Assembly (NCBI GenBank): GCA_035607415.1 | Contig: DATNAQ010000027.1 | Coordinates: 62,001-126,000 of the forward strand | From: JAQBQH01 sp035607415 | Lineage (GTDB): Bacteria; Myxococcota_A; Polyangia; Palsa-1104 | DNA length: 64,000 nucleotides | Reading direction: 5' to 3' | Shown here: piece by piece, positions 51,120 to 59,603 of the stretch | How the letters are laid out: each line of letters opens with the position of its first letter | How positions within the stretch are numbered: the first letter of the stretch is position 1 | Translations under genes and position numbers: made by a program | Notes under the pieces: generated by a model | Told to the model about the DNA's origin: nothing | Database searches by the model: none | What the model saw: only the letters and a program-made list of their open reading frames with translations

Positions 51120-52526
51120 ATGGTCGCGGGCGCCGGTGCGGGACCGCTCATCCTCATCGTCGAGGACGACGATGCCGTGGCCGAGCTCTATCAGCTCATC
51201 CTCGTCGGCGACGGCTTTCGCGTGGCGCGCGCCGCGAACGGCGCCGAGGGCCTGCTCCTCGAGGAGGAGCTCGCGCCCGACCTCCTCCTGCTCGACCTGC
51301 ACATGCCGATGATGAACGGGCTCGAGCTCCTGCGCCGGCGCGACCCGACGCTGCGGGCGCGTACGCCGGTCATCGTCAGCTCGGGCGACGCCGGCTGCGA
51401 AGGGGCCGCGCTCGCCGCCGGCGCCGCGCTGTTCCTGCCCAAGCTCGTCGACTCGGGCGAGCTCCTGGCGGCGATCGATCTGACGCTGCGGCGCGCCGAC
51501 GCGGACGCCGACGGGCGACGGCGCCGAGCCGGCGAGCTCGTCGCGGCCCACATCCGGCAGGACGCGCGACGCGAGCAGATCACCGCGCGCCTCGACCCGA
51601 ACGCACCCGAGCTGCGCGCGCGCATCGGCCGCCTCGTGCGCTGGCTCGCCGGCTACTACGAGATGGGCATCGCCTGGGTCGACGTGTTGCACCGCGGCGG
51701 CGTGCTCGTCGAGGCGGCGGCGCTGCGGCGGACCGCGCCCCCCGGCTACGACGCGATCCATCGCGACCTGGTCTCGGCCAAGATCGCCGATGCGCGCAGC
51801 CCCTTCCTCGTCGGCGATCTGCAGGCCGCCCCGTGGCTCGGCACGCATCCGGCGGCGCGCTCCGGCTATCGCTTCTTCGCCGGCGTTCCCCTGCGCGGCC
51901 CCGATCACGTCGGCCTCGGCGCGCTGTGCATCGCCGACGCGCAGCCGCGCGCCTTCGACGCGGCCAACCTCACGGTCTTGCAGCACTGCGGCACCGAGTT
52001 CGGCTTTCGCATCGCGCAGCTCGCCGGCGTCGCGGTGAGCGGGCCCTTCCTCTTCGACGGCGCGAGCCTGTTCAGCGCCGAGACGATGAACGTGCTCGTC
52101 GGCGCCGAGCTGCTCCGCGCGCATCGGCGGCGCGCGGCCTTCGAGCTCGCGCTGGTGCGGATCGACTCCGGCGACCGCGACGAGCTGGCCCGCTACGCCG
52201 AGCATGCGCAGCGCGCCATCGATGGACGCGGGTGCGCCGCCGCCGGCTACGCGCCGTCGATCTTCGCGCTCCTCGTCCGCGGCCACGACCGCCACGACAC
52301 GCGCGCGCGCATGGACACGGCCCTCGCCGCGCTCCGCCGCGCCCCCCTCGGCGACGTCGCCGCCGTCGGCGTGGTCGCGCACGCGGGCGGTCCGCGGCCG
52401 ACGGCAACGGCGGCGGCGGTGCTCGACGCCGCGCAGGCGCTCTTGGTGACCATTCCCGCGGACGAGTGGCTGCGCCGCGCCCAACTTCCAGGCGGCGACG
52501 CCGCCGGCGCGGACGCGACGCCCTGA
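51120..52526 (+). CDS. Response regulator with GAF and degenerate GGDEF-like domain
   Basis: 468 residues from the ATG at 51120, with GGAGG a few bases upstream. The receiver domain is intact: IVEDDD, phospho-acceptor Asp59 in LLLLDLHMP, Ser87/88 and Lys108. A GAF-like domain follows at about 170-305 (SPFLVGDLQAAPWLG, SGYRFFAGVPLRG, GLGALCIADAQPRAF). The C-terminal 130 residues have the secondary-structure rhythm of a diguanylate cyclase, but where GGDEF should be the sequence reads YAPSIFALLVRG, so catalysis is lost. It may still bind GTP or partners. No kinase gene is adjacent. Confidence 0.8.
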   Translation: MVAGAGAGPLILIVEDDDAVAELYQLILVGDGFRVARAANGAEGLLLEEELAPDLLLLDLHMPMMNGLELLRRRDPTLRARTPVIVSSGDAGCEGAALAAGAALFLPKLVDSGELLAAIDLTLRRADADADGRRRRAGELVAAHIRQDARREQITARLDPNAPELRARIGRLVRWLAGYYEMGIAWVDVLHRGGVLVEAAALRRTAPPGYDAIHRDLVSAKIADARSPFLVGDLQAAPWLGTHPAARSGYRFFAGVPLRGPDHVGLGALCIADAQPRAFDAANLTVLQHCGTEFGFRIAQLAGVAVSGPFLFDGASLFSAETMNVLVGAELLRAHRRRAAFELALVRIDSGDRDELARYAEHAQRAIDGRGCAAAGYAPSIFALLVRGHDRHDTRARMDTALAALRRAPLGDVAAVGVVAHAGGPRPTATAAAVLDAAQALLVTIPADEWLRRAQLPGGDAAGADATP

Positions 52527-52534
52527 CAGCGAAT

Positions 52535-52566
52535 CGCCGTCCCGGGACACCGTCCCGGGACAGGCG
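52535..52566 (+). terminator. 13-bp-stem hairpin made of two GTCCCGGGAC palindromes
   Basis: GTCCCGGGA at 52539-52547 pairs with TCCCGGGAC at 52553-52561 around a 5-nt loop; CGCC/GGCG extends the stem past one bulged A. It starts 9 nt after the response-regulator stop and could end its transcript, though no T-tract follows. The same bases form two identical 10-bp palindromes 13 bp apart, which could also be a protein-binding site. Confidence 0.5.
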
Positions 52567-52653
52567 GCAGCTCGGCGAAGACGGGCGCGCGCGAGGCATC
52601 TCGGCGATTTCCGTCGGTCGGGCGGCGGCCGGGAACTTGCAAAATGGCGGCGC

Positions 52654-53199
52654 ATGGCGCGCGTACCGTCCCGCCACGACGTCTCGCCCGGCTCCATCCT
52701 GCTCGTCGACGACGACCTGACGTTTCTGACCACCTTCGCGCGCGAGCTCGGGCGCCGCGGCTGGCGAGTGCACACGGCCGCCGACATCTTCACCGCCGCC
52801 GGCGTGGCGCGCGCGCGGCAACCGGAGGTGATCGTGCTCGACCTCCTCGTCGGCGATCACTCGGGGCTCGAGCTCCTCGACGACTTCCGCCTCGACGTGC
52901 CCGCCGCGCGCGTCATCGTGCTCACGGGCAGCGCCACGGTGTCGACGGCGGTGCAGGCGCTGCGGCGCGGCGCGCACGACTACCTCGAGAAGCCGACCAG
53001 CGTCGACGCGATCCTGGCGTCGGCGTCGTCGCGCCGCTACGAGGCGCCCGCGACGGCGCACGCGTCGCTGTGGGAGTCGGAGCGCGCGCACATCGACCAG
53101 GTGCTGCGCGAATGCTCCGGCAACGTCTCCGAAGCGGCGCGGCGATTGCGCATGCACCGCCGCTCGCTGCAACGAAAGCTGCGCAAGAGCGGCACCTAG
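52654..53199 (+). CDS. ActR/RegA-type response regulator with Fis-like HTH
   Basis: 181 residues. Receiver motifs: LLVDDD, Asp63 in VIVLDLLVGD, Thr91 in VIVLTGSA and Lys113 in YLEKP. A short linker leads to a Fis-type helix-turn-helix (about 146-178, CSGNVSEAARRLRMHRRSLQ), the RegA/PrrA/ActR arrangement, usually global redox or energy control. The cognate kinase is not next to it; the MASE1 kinase in this window is one candidate. The small Cys-rich protein follows by 9 nt and is probably co-transcribed. Confidence 0.9.
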   Translation: MARVPSRHDVSPGSILLVDDDLTFLTTFARELGRRGWRVHTAADIFTAAGVARARQPEVIVLDLLVGDHSGLELLDDFRLDVPAARVIVLTGSATVSTAVQALRRGAHDYLEKPTSVDAILASASSRRYEAPATAHASLWESERAHIDQVLRECSGNVSEAARRLRMHRRSLQRKLRKSGT

Positions 53200-53208
53200 G
53201 GCTCGATC

Positions 53209-53499
53209 ATGGCAAGAGACGCGATTTGTCCGCGGCACGGAAGGCAGGGCATCGGGCTCGTCTGCACCCACGTGGCCCGTGCGATCGACTCGGGCGCGCC
53301 GGTCGGCTTCTTCTGGGGCGACGACGACGACACCGCGCGCCCCGACGCGTGGTGCCGCAACTGCGAGCAGGCGCTGCTCGCGCTCGCCGGCGCCTCGAGC
53401 GAAGGCTGGTTCCGCGCCGCCGGGTTCGAGATCCTGTGCGCGAGCTGTTGGGACGAAGCGAAGCGCGTACTCTACGACCTGGCGCCCACGAACAATTAG
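53209..53499 (+). CDS. Small Cys-rich, probably zinc-binding protein
   Basis: 96 residues with paired cysteines and histidines in a CPRHG, VCTHV, WCRNCE and LCASCW order, consistent with one or two zinc sites. An acidic loop (WGDDDDTARPD) lies between them. I do not recognise a named family. It follows the ActR-like regulator by 9 nt on the same strand and may serve as its partner or target. Confidence 0.65.
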   Translation: MARDAICPRHGRQGIGLVCTHVARAIDSGAPVGFFWGDDDDTARPDAWCRNCEQALLALAGASSEGWFRAAGFEILCASCWDEAKRVLYDLAPTNN

Positions 53500-53506
53500 C
53501 GGCGGC

Positions 53507-55198
53507 TCACTGCGGCTGGCCGTCGGTGACCCACTGGCGCAGCGTCTTGTCGGCGTCGTCGCCGGCGCTCATGACGACCGGGTGGCTCGGGCACGACACC
53601 GGCGCGCCGTTCTCCGGGCACAAGTAGATGAGCGTGCCTTCGCCCTTCGCCGCCGCGTAGGCCTGGCTCGCGTCGGCGAGGTTGGGCGGCTGCGCGCTCG
53701 TGTGGCACGACGTGCAGGTGTCGACGCCCCAGATGCCGGCGATGTTGTCGCTCGCGTACGACACCTTGGGCAGCCCCGCCGTCGACACCGAGTACGGGCT
53801 CCAGCCGCCGGCGTTGTGCGCGCGCACCGTGAACGTATACGAGGTCACGCACATGCCCGTCGGGTAGTTGCAGGTCGACAGGCCGCCGAACGTCGTCGAC
53901 AGCACGTTGCCGACGATGTGGTCGCCGGCGTTGGCGCTGCCCGTGATGTACACGTCGTATTGATCGATGGTGCAGCCGTAATCGCCGGGCGCGGCCCAGT
54001 TGACCGTCAGGCTCGCGCCCGGATCGGCGGGCACCATGATCGTCGGCGCCGTCGGCGCGTCGGGAGGCTGCGCCGGCACCACCGCCGGCGCGGGCGCCGC
54101 CGCCGAGTTGCCGTTGCCGTTGTGCGCGGCGACGGCGAGGTTGTAGGCCGTGCAGTTGTTCAGCGACGGCAGCGTGTAGCTGCACGCGCTGCCCGGCGTC
54201 GACGCCATGCAGACGCTCGCCTGCGACACCGTGAACGGCATGCCGGCGCCGCTGATGACGTAGCCGTCGATGACCGCGCCGTTGGCCGCCGGCACGGTCC
54301 AGCTCAGCGTCGCCGACGACGCGCCGCTCACCGTCATGACGTTGCCCGGCGCGCTCGGCGCCCCCGAGCAGGCGCCCGCCTGGCAGATGCTGGTGCCGGC
54401 GGCGCAGGCGCCGCGCGGATCGGTCTTGCCGTCGAGCACGCTGGCACAGATGCCGTTGGTCCCGCCGGTGAGCGAGGCGGCGCACCCCTGGCAGGCGCCG
54501 TTGCACGCCGTCATGCAGCAGAAGCCGTCGACGCAGCTGCCGCTCAGGCACTGATCGCCGGCGGCGCAGCTGGCGCCGACGCCGCCCTTGGCGTGACAAC
54601 CGTCGGCGCAGTAGTAGCCGGGCACGCAGTCGCCGTCGCCGGCGCACGACGGATTGCAGCTCGTCGCCGAGGCGCAGGCGAGCTGGTTCGGGCAGGTGAG
54701 CGTGTCGGTGGCGCAGCCGCCGGCGCCGTCGCAGAAGTGGCGCGTGAGCGACGCGTTCATGCACGACGCGGCGTCGCACGCGATGGTGGTGCCGGGATAG
54801 ACGCAGGCGCCGGTGCCGTCGCAGCCGGTCCACGCGCAGGTGCCGCTGCCGGCGGTGCACGCGGCGGCGCAGCAGTTGCCCTGGCCGTTGGCGCCGCAGA
54901 TGCCCGAGCCGCATTGCGCGTTGTCGCTGCAGGTCATGCCCGGCGGCTTGGCCGCGCAGGTCGACGCCGAGCAGAAGCCGCTGGCGCAGTCGGTGGCGAC
55001 CGCGCAGAGCTTGCCGATGGCGCAGGTGCCGCACGAGCCGCCGCAGTCGACGTCGGTTTCGTCGCCGTCGTGGACGCCGTCGGCGCAGCGCGCGGTCACA
55101 CAATCGCCGGTGCAGACCGCCATGTCCGGGGGCATGGCCGGCGGCGAGTCGTCACAAGCGGCGGCGAGCAGCGCGACCGCGAGACACACGCATCGCAT
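53507..55198 (-). CDS. Cys-rich lipoprotein with fibronectin-III domains and a CxxCH haem motif
   Basis: 563 residues. The lipobox LLAAACD is followed by a Cys-rich region (about 28-285) with the VDCGGSCGTC motif and repeated CxxGxC units typical of myxobacterial surface proteins. Two fibronectin-III-like domains come next (about 287-380 and 385-480: ATLSWTVPAANGAVIDGYVI, LTVNWAAPGDYGCTIDQY). The C-terminus holds a c-type haem site, CTSCH, with later Met residues as possible ligand. It is probably an exported lipoprotein linking adhesion to electron transfer or acting as a haem sensor. It converges with the small Cys-rich protein (7-nt gap). Confidence 0.82.
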   Translation of the reverse strand: MRCVCLAVALLAAACDDSPPAMPPDMAVCTGDCVTARCADGVHDGDETDVDCGGSCGTCAIGKLCAVATDCASGFCSASTCAAKPPGMTCSDNAQCGSGICGANGQGNCCAAACTAGSGTCAWTGCDGTGACVYPGTTIACDAASCMNASLTRHFCDGAGGCATDTLTCPNQLACASATSCNPSCAGDGDCVPGYYCADGCHAKGGVGASCAAGDQCLSGSCVDGFCCMTACNGACQGCAASLTGGTNGICASVLDGKTDPRGACAAGTSICQAGACSGAPSAPGNVMTVSGASSATLSWTVPAANGAVIDGYVISGAGMPFTVSQASVCMASTPGSACSYTLPSLNNCTAYNLAVAAHNGNGNSAAAPAPAVVPAQPPDAPTAPTIMVPADPGASLTVNWAAPGDYGCTIDQYDVYITGSANAGDHIVGNVLSTTFGGLSTCNYPTGMCVTSYTFTVRAHNAGGWSPYSVSTAGLPKVSYASDNIAGIWGVDTCTSCHTSAQPPNLADASQAYAAAKGEGTLIYLCPENGAPVSCPSHPVVMSAGDDADKTLRQWVTDGQPQ

Positions 55199-55231
55199 CG
55201 CCCAAAATTGTCGGGCTATTTCAGGCCTGCG

Positions 55232-55672
55232 TCAAATCGTCGCGGAGCGAGCGTTCTTGCCGCGATCGTAGATGGCGGCCAGGCGCCCGAGGGCGAGCGC
55301 CGCGAGGAACAGCCCGAAGTCGCGCAGCGCGATGTCGTACCAGCCGCGATCGATGAACAGGTTGACCATGATGCCGACCAGCCACGCCGCCACGATGTAC
55401 GCGCCGACGCGCGGCTTGAGCGCCACGATGAGCGCCGCGATCAGCTCGATGACGCCGACGATCATCATGAAGACGTGCCCGCTGAAGGGCAGGATCTTCG
55501 CGATCGGCGCCGCCAGGTACTGATCCCAGTTCGTCAGGATGTGGGTGAACTTGTCGATGCCCGCGATGGTCGGGAGCGCGACGAAGCCCCAGTGCAGGAG
55601 CTCGTACGCCTGCCGCGCCGGCTCGGCCTTCGCCCGCGTCGCCACCACCTCCGTGCCGATGACCTTTTCCAT
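55232..55672 (-). CDS. DoxX-family membrane protein
   Basis: 146 residues from the ATG at 55672, with AGGAGG six bases upstream deciding the start. Four hydrophobic helices match DoxX: LLHWGFVALPTIAGIDKF, FMMIVGVIELIAALIVAL, AYIVAAWLVGIMVNLFI and ALRDFGLFLAALALGRL. DoxX-like proteins are quinone- or thiol-linked oxidoreductase subunits or redox-homeostasis membrane proteins. The gene is 77 nt downstream of the small lipoprotein gene on the same strand. Confidence 0.82.
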   Translation of the reverse strand: MEKVIGTEVVATRAKAEPARQAYELLHWGFVALPTIAGIDKFTHILTNWDQYLAAPIAKILPFSGHVFMMIVGVIELIAALIVALKPRVGAYIVAAWLVGIMVNLFIDRGWYDIALRDFGLFLAALALGRLAAIYDRGKNARSATI

Positions 55673-55749
55673 GACGTGCCTCCTACTACTTCGAGACATG
55701 AGGATGCATATCGGTTACCAGCCGGCCCGGCCGCCCGACGAGCGATCGC

Positions 55750-55971
55750 TCACCAGTAGACCGGCCCGTAGGTCTCCTCGTAGGCGCGCCGGTTCGCCTT
55801 GGCGAACTGCTTGTTGGCGGCCTCTCGCTCCCTCTCCGCGGCGTAGTAGTTGCCCTGCGACTGGTAGTACTGCGCCCGCTGCAGATGGGCGTAGCCGCCG
55901 CTGCGGATCTCGCCCGAGCTCGCGCACGCGACCGCACCGGCCGCCAGCACGCCCACCAACATCCACTTCAT
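55750..55971 (-). CDS. Small lipoprotein
   Basis: 73 residues from the ATG at 55971, preceded by an AGGG-type site. The signal sequence ends in GAVACASS, giving a lipidated Cys near residue 16. The mature part is short, helical and charged (RAQYYQSQGNYYAAEREREAA region, with TPR-like YYxxGNYYxAEREREAA spacing). Too short for a full TPR unit. It may be a coiled lipoprotein of the envelope. Confidence 0.65.
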   Translation of the reverse strand: MKWMLVGVLAAGAVACASSGEIRSGGYAHLQRAQYYQSQGNYYAAEREREAANKQFAKANRRAYEETYGPVYW

Positions 55972-56059
55972 GATCGCCCTCCCCCGACGGTGCGGTGCAC
56001 AACGCGCGCCGCGATCCTGCCGGCGGGCCTGGCGCGGCTCGATCTGGCGCTCCTCGCAG

Positions 56060-56065
56060 TATGAT
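56060..56065 (+). promoter_or_regulatory. TATGAT box 6 nt before ligase GTG
   Basis: TATGAT matches TATAAT at five of six positions and ends six bases before the GTG at 56072. Together with the similar layouts at 14059 and 19252 it suggests a leaderless ligase mRNA. No -35 hexamer is visible. Confidence 0.4.
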
Positions 56066-56071
56066 GTGGCC

Positions 56072-57139
56072 GTGAAGCTGCCGGTGGCACCGCCTGTCGA
56101 GCCCATGCTGGCCAAGCGCGTCGCGGCGCTGCCGCCCGGCGAAGGCTGGCTGTTCGAGCCCAAATGGGACGGCTTTCGCGTCCTCGTGTTCCGCGACGGC
56201 GACGAGCTGTTCATCCAGAGCCGCGATCAGAAGCCGCTCCTGCGCTACTTCCCCGAGCTCGCCGAGCCGCTCCTCGCCGCCCTGCCCGCGCGCTGCGTCC
56301 TCGACGGCGAGATCGTGATCGCGCGCGGCGAGACCCTCGACTTCGAGGCGCTGCAGCTGCGCCTGCATCCAGCAGCCTCGCGCATCAAGCTGCTCGCCAA
56401 GGAGATGCCGGCGTCGATCGTCTTCTGGGACATCCTCGGCCTCGACGATCGCGATCTGCGCGCGGCGCCGTTCGCGGAGCGGCGCGCGCTCGTCGGCAAG
56501 CTGCTGGCCAAGACCGAGGCGCCGGTGCACCTGACGCCGGCCACGACCGATCGCGCCGTCGCCGACGACTGGTTCCGCCGCTTCGAAGGCGCCGGCCTCG
56601 ACGGCGTGATGGCCAAGCCGCTCGACGGCGCCTACGAGCCGGGCAAGCGCGTGATGCTCAAGGTCAAGCACGAGCGCGACTGCGACTGCGTCGTCGCCGG
56701 GTTCCGCTGGCACAAGGGGGGCGCGGAGGTGCGCGTCGGCTCGCTGCTGCTCGGGCTCTACGACGACGACGGCGCGCTGCACCACGTCGGCGTCGTGGCC
56801 AGCTTCACCGACAAGGTGCGGCGCGAGCTCGTCGAGACCTTGGCGCCCTATCGCGACAACGCGCTCGTCGATCATCCGTGGAAGGAGTGGGCCGAGCACC
56901 AGCTCGGCCAGCGCATCCCGGGGATGACCAGCCGCTGGAACGCGGGCAAGGATCTATCGTGGGTGCCGCTGCGCGCCGAGCTCGTCGTCGAGGTCGCCTA
57001 CGACCACATGCAGGGCACGCGCTTTCGCCACACCGCGCAGTTCCGTCGCTGGCGGCCCGACAAGCCGCCGCGCGAGTGCACCTTCGCGCAGCTCGAGATC
57101 GTGCCGCCGGCGGAGCTAGCCGCGATCTTTCGCGGCTGA
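56072..57139 (+). CDS. ATP-dependent DNA ligase (LigD ligase-domain type)
   Basis: 355 residues from a GTG at 56072; another GTG two codons upstream is possible. The adenylation Lys31 lies in EPKWDGFRV; SRDQKPLLRYFPEL, LDGEIVI, WDILGLDDRDLR, EGAGLDGVMAKPLDGAYEPGK (motif IV region) and LKVKHERDCDCVV (motif V) follow, then an OB domain to VEVAYDHMQGTRFRHT. It corresponds to the ligase part of LigD, used in non-homologous end joining or other repair, here as a separate protein. It converges with the polymerase gene (24-bp overlap). No Ku gene is in the window. Confidence 0.92.
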   Translation: MKLPVAPPVEPMLAKRVAALPPGEGWLFEPKWDGFRVLVFRDGDELFIQSRDQKPLLRYFPELAEPLLAALPARCVLDGEIVIARGETLDFEALQLRLHPAASRIKLLAKEMPASIVFWDILGLDDRDLRAAPFAERRALVGKLLAKTEAPVHLTPATTDRAVADDWFRRFEGAGLDGVMAKPLDGAYEPGKRVMLKVKHERDCDCVVAGFRWHKGGAEVRVGSLLLGLYDDDGALHHVGVVASFTDKVRRELVETLAPYRDNALVDHPWKEWAEHQLGQRIPGMTSRWNAGKDLSWVPLRAELVVEVAYDHMQGTRFRHTAQFRRWRPDKPPRECTFAQLEIVPPAELAAIFRG

Positions 57140-58429
57140 CTGCCGCCACTGCCGCCACTGCCGCGTCGGATCGTCGTCGGGATCGGGCGGCTCCGGCGGC
57201 GGGCGCTCGGGCTCGGGCACGTGGCGCAGGTTCACGCGGATGCGCGTCCAGGTCGACGAGCGGCCGCGCATCGAGTCGACCAGCACGTCGTCGGCGGCAA
57301 GGAGCGCCGCGACCGCGGGATGGCGCGCCTTCCAGCGCTCGAGGCCGGCGAGCGCCTCGTCCTTCTTCTGCGACTGCGCGACGATGACGAGCGGCATCTT
57401 CTCGCGCGGCTTCTTCGGCGCGCCCTTCTTGCGCGACGGCGCCACGCGCGGCGCCTCGCCCTCCTGCTTGCGATAGTGCGGCGGCCAGGGCGCATCGCCG
57501 AGCCCCGACGCCTCGTCGCGCGCGGCCAGCTCGAGCAGGCCGTCGAGCGATCCGACCGCCTCGTCCATGCGCGCGTGCGGATCGCCCAGCGACGCGAAGC
57601 GCGCCGGCACCGTCGCCACCGTGAAGTCGCCCGGCTCGCACGCCGGCACCTCGTCCCAGCCGAGCGGCGTCGACACGCGCGCGTCGGGCAAGGGGCGCAC
57701 CGAATAGGCCGAGCAGGTGGTGCGATCCTTGGCGTTCTGGTTGTAGTCGAGGAACACGCCGTGGCGCTCCTCCTTCCACCACTTCGAAGACGCCAGCGTC
57801 GGCGCGCGCCGCTCGATCTCGCGGGAGAGCGCCAGCGCCGCGCGCCGCACCTCCTGAAAGGTCCAGCGCGGCGCGATGCGCACGTTGACGTGGATGCCGC
57901 GCGAGCCCGACGTCTTGGGCCAACCGACGAGGCCGAGCTCGTCGAGGAGCCCCTTGACCTCGAGCGCCACCTTGCGCACGTCGTCAAAGACCACGCCCGG
58001 GCCGGGATCGAGATCGACGCGCAGCTCGTCGGGATGCGAAAGGTCGCCGGCGCGCACCGGATGCGGATGCAGCTCGATGCAGCCGAGGTTGACGATCCAC
58101 GCCAGGCCCGCGGCGTCGTCGACCACCACCTCCTCGGCGGTGCGCCCCGACGGAAACGAGAGCGTCACCGTGCGCAGCCACTCGGGCCGGTTGTCGGGCG
58201 CGCGCTTCTGATAGAACGCCTCGCCGGCGGCGCCGTCGACGAAGCGCTTGAGCACGATCGGGCGATCGCGGATGCCCTGCAGCGCGCCCGGCGCGATCGA
58301 CAGGTAATAGCGCACCAGCTCGAGCTTCGTGAGCTTGGCCTCGACGCTGAAGTACGGCTTCGACGGATTGGTGACCCGGACTTCGCGCCCGTCGACGACG
58401 AGGATCTCGGCCGCCTCTTTGGTCGCCAT
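57116..58429 (-). CDS. LigD-type primase/polymerase domain protein
   Basis: 437 residues. The LigD polymerase (archaeo-eukaryotic primase) core is clear: VRVTNPSKPYF, KLELVRYYLSIAPGAL, RPIVLKRFVDG, the catalytic aspartates Asp139/Asp141 in LRVDLDPGP, WPKTSGSRGIHVNVRI, and RTTCSAYSVRPLPDARVSTPL with the family's TPL/WDE end. A basic Lys-rich linker (RKKGAPKKPREK) precedes a C-terminal helical stretch. It fills or synthesises short gaps in end joining with the ligase encoded convergently next door. Its ATG overlaps the stop of the M23 gene (TGATG). Confidence 0.92.
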   Translation of the reverse strand: MATKEAAEILVVDGREVRVTNPSKPYFSVEAKLTKLELVRYYLSIAPGALQGIRDRPIVLKRFVDGAAGEAFYQKRAPDNRPEWLRTVTLSFPSGRTAEEVVVDDAAGLAWIVNLGCIELHPHPVRAGDLSHPDELRVDLDPGPGVVFDDVRKVALEVKGLLDELGLVGWPKTSGSRGIHVNVRIAPRWTFQEVRRAALALSREIERRAPTLASSKWWKEERHGVFLDYNQNAKDRTTCSAYSVRPLPDARVSTPLGWDEVPACEPGDFTVATVPARFASLGDPHARMDEAVGSLDGLLELAARDEASGLGDAPWPPHYRKQEGEAPRVAPSRKKGAPKKPREKMPLVIVAQSQKKDEALAGLERWKARHPAVAALLAADDVLVDSMRGRSSTWTRIRVNLRHVPEPERPPPEPPDPDDDPTRQWRQWRQSAAKDRG

Positions 58430-59577
58430 CAGTTGAGCGCGATCATCGCCGGCGGCAGCGCGCCGTGCTCGGGACGAAGCGGATCGCCGCGCAGCTCCCA
58501 GATGCGCAAAAACGGCTCGGGATCGATGTACAGCTCGCGGCCGTCGGCGCCGCGCAGCGACAGCGCGAAGTGCAGGTGCGGGAAGTTCTCGACGACGCCG
58601 GTGCGCCCGACGGTGCCGAGCGGCTCGCCGGCGACGACGTGCCGTCCCGGACGCAGCTCGCGCCGGATGGTGTCGAGGTGGATGTAGCGCGTCACCACGG
58701 TGCCGTCGCAATGGGCGATGCGCACGAAGCGTCCGGCGTTGCGGCCGGCGGCCGCGCTGCGCTCGACGCGCTCGACGACGCCGTCGGCGACCGCGACCAC
58801 GACCTCGCCGAGCGGCGCCGCGAGATCGACGCCGCAGTGGCCGAGCTCGCACTCCCACGGCCGCGGCTGCGGACGCACGGCGCCGAAGCGGCGCGACTCG
58901 AACGACGGCAGCGTGCGCGCGCCGTCGACGAGCGGATGGAACCAGCGCACCTCGACCGGCTCGGGCGGATAGGGCGTCTCGTCGAGCCGCCACGGTCCGT
59001 AGAAGCGCGGCGCCTCTCCGGCAGGCAGCTCGTGGCTGCGCAGCGCCGGCGGCGGCGTGAACCACTCGAGCAGCGCGCCGGTGCCGGCGATGGCGCCGCG
59101 CCATACGACGGCGCGGGTGTCGCCGCGCTGGCCGAGGAACCAGTCGCCGTGACGCCGCACCTCGCCGCCGACGCTGCGCCCACCGCCGCCGACGATCGAG
59201 ACGACGACGATCAGGCTCCAGGCGGTGGCGGTGCCGCGGCGGCGGCCGAGCGGCGTCAACCAGATGAGCGCGAGCGGCACCGGCACGAGCGCGAGGAACA
59301 CCAGGCTCGTGCGCATGAAGCCGCTCGTGTAGTGCGACGCCACCACGGCACCGACGAGCACGAAGGCGAGCGCCGTCGCCGTCGCCCAGCCGGCAAAGCG
59401 CGCCACGACGACGCCGCTGCGCCGGAAGAATTCGCGCGGCCCCTCGGCGGCGGCGGCGCGCACGTCGTCCGCGGCATCGGCGAGCCGCTCCCAGGCGAAC
59501 GCGCCGAGGGCGCGACACAGCGCGAGGAAGTGCGCGCCCACGCCGTCGACCCGCCGCGATGACCGCTGTCTCGACAA
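58429..59577 (-). CDS. M23-family metallopeptidase with N-terminal membrane helices
   Basis: 382 residues. Three hydrophobic helices (about 62-80, 90-108 and 118-132) precede a LytM/M23 domain with zinc ligands His247 and Asp251 in GHCGVDLAAP, VTRYIHLDTIRREL and HLHF (His334, His336). The active-site set is complete, so it should cut peptidoglycan cross-links or another glycyl peptide outside the inner membrane. Its stop overlaps the ATG of the LigD-type polymerase, an odd pairing of wall hydrolase and DNA repair. Confidence 0.88.
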   Translation of the reverse strand: MSRQRSSRRVDGVGAHFLALCRALGAFAWERLADAADDVRAAAAEGPREFFRRSGVVVARFAGWATATALAFVLVGAVVASHYTSGFMRTSLVFLALVPVPLALIWLTPLGRRRGTATAWSLIVVVSIVGGGGRSVGGEVRRHGDWFLGQRGDTRAVVWRGAIAGTGALLEWFTPPPALRSHELPAGEAPRFYGPWRLDETPYPPEPVEVRWFHPLVDGARTLPSFESRRFGAVRPQPRPWECELGHCGVDLAAPLGEVVVAVADGVVERVERSAAAGRNAGRFVRIAHCDGTVVTRYIHLDTIRRELRPGRHVVAGEPLGTVGRTGVVENFPHLHFALSLRGADGRELYIDPEPFLRIWELRGDPLRPEHGALPPAMIALN

Positions 59578-59603
59578 GCGCCTGAACTATAGCGCCGATC
59601 GGG

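Noticed and set aside
53275..55759. Long plus-strand frame of 826 codons
   Set aside because: Antisense to the Cys-rich lipoprotein, whose signal peptide, CxxC repeats and haem motif identify the real gene.
56072..58429. Complete bacterial NHEJ locus
   Set aside because: No Ku gene or LigD phosphoesterase domain is present in the window.
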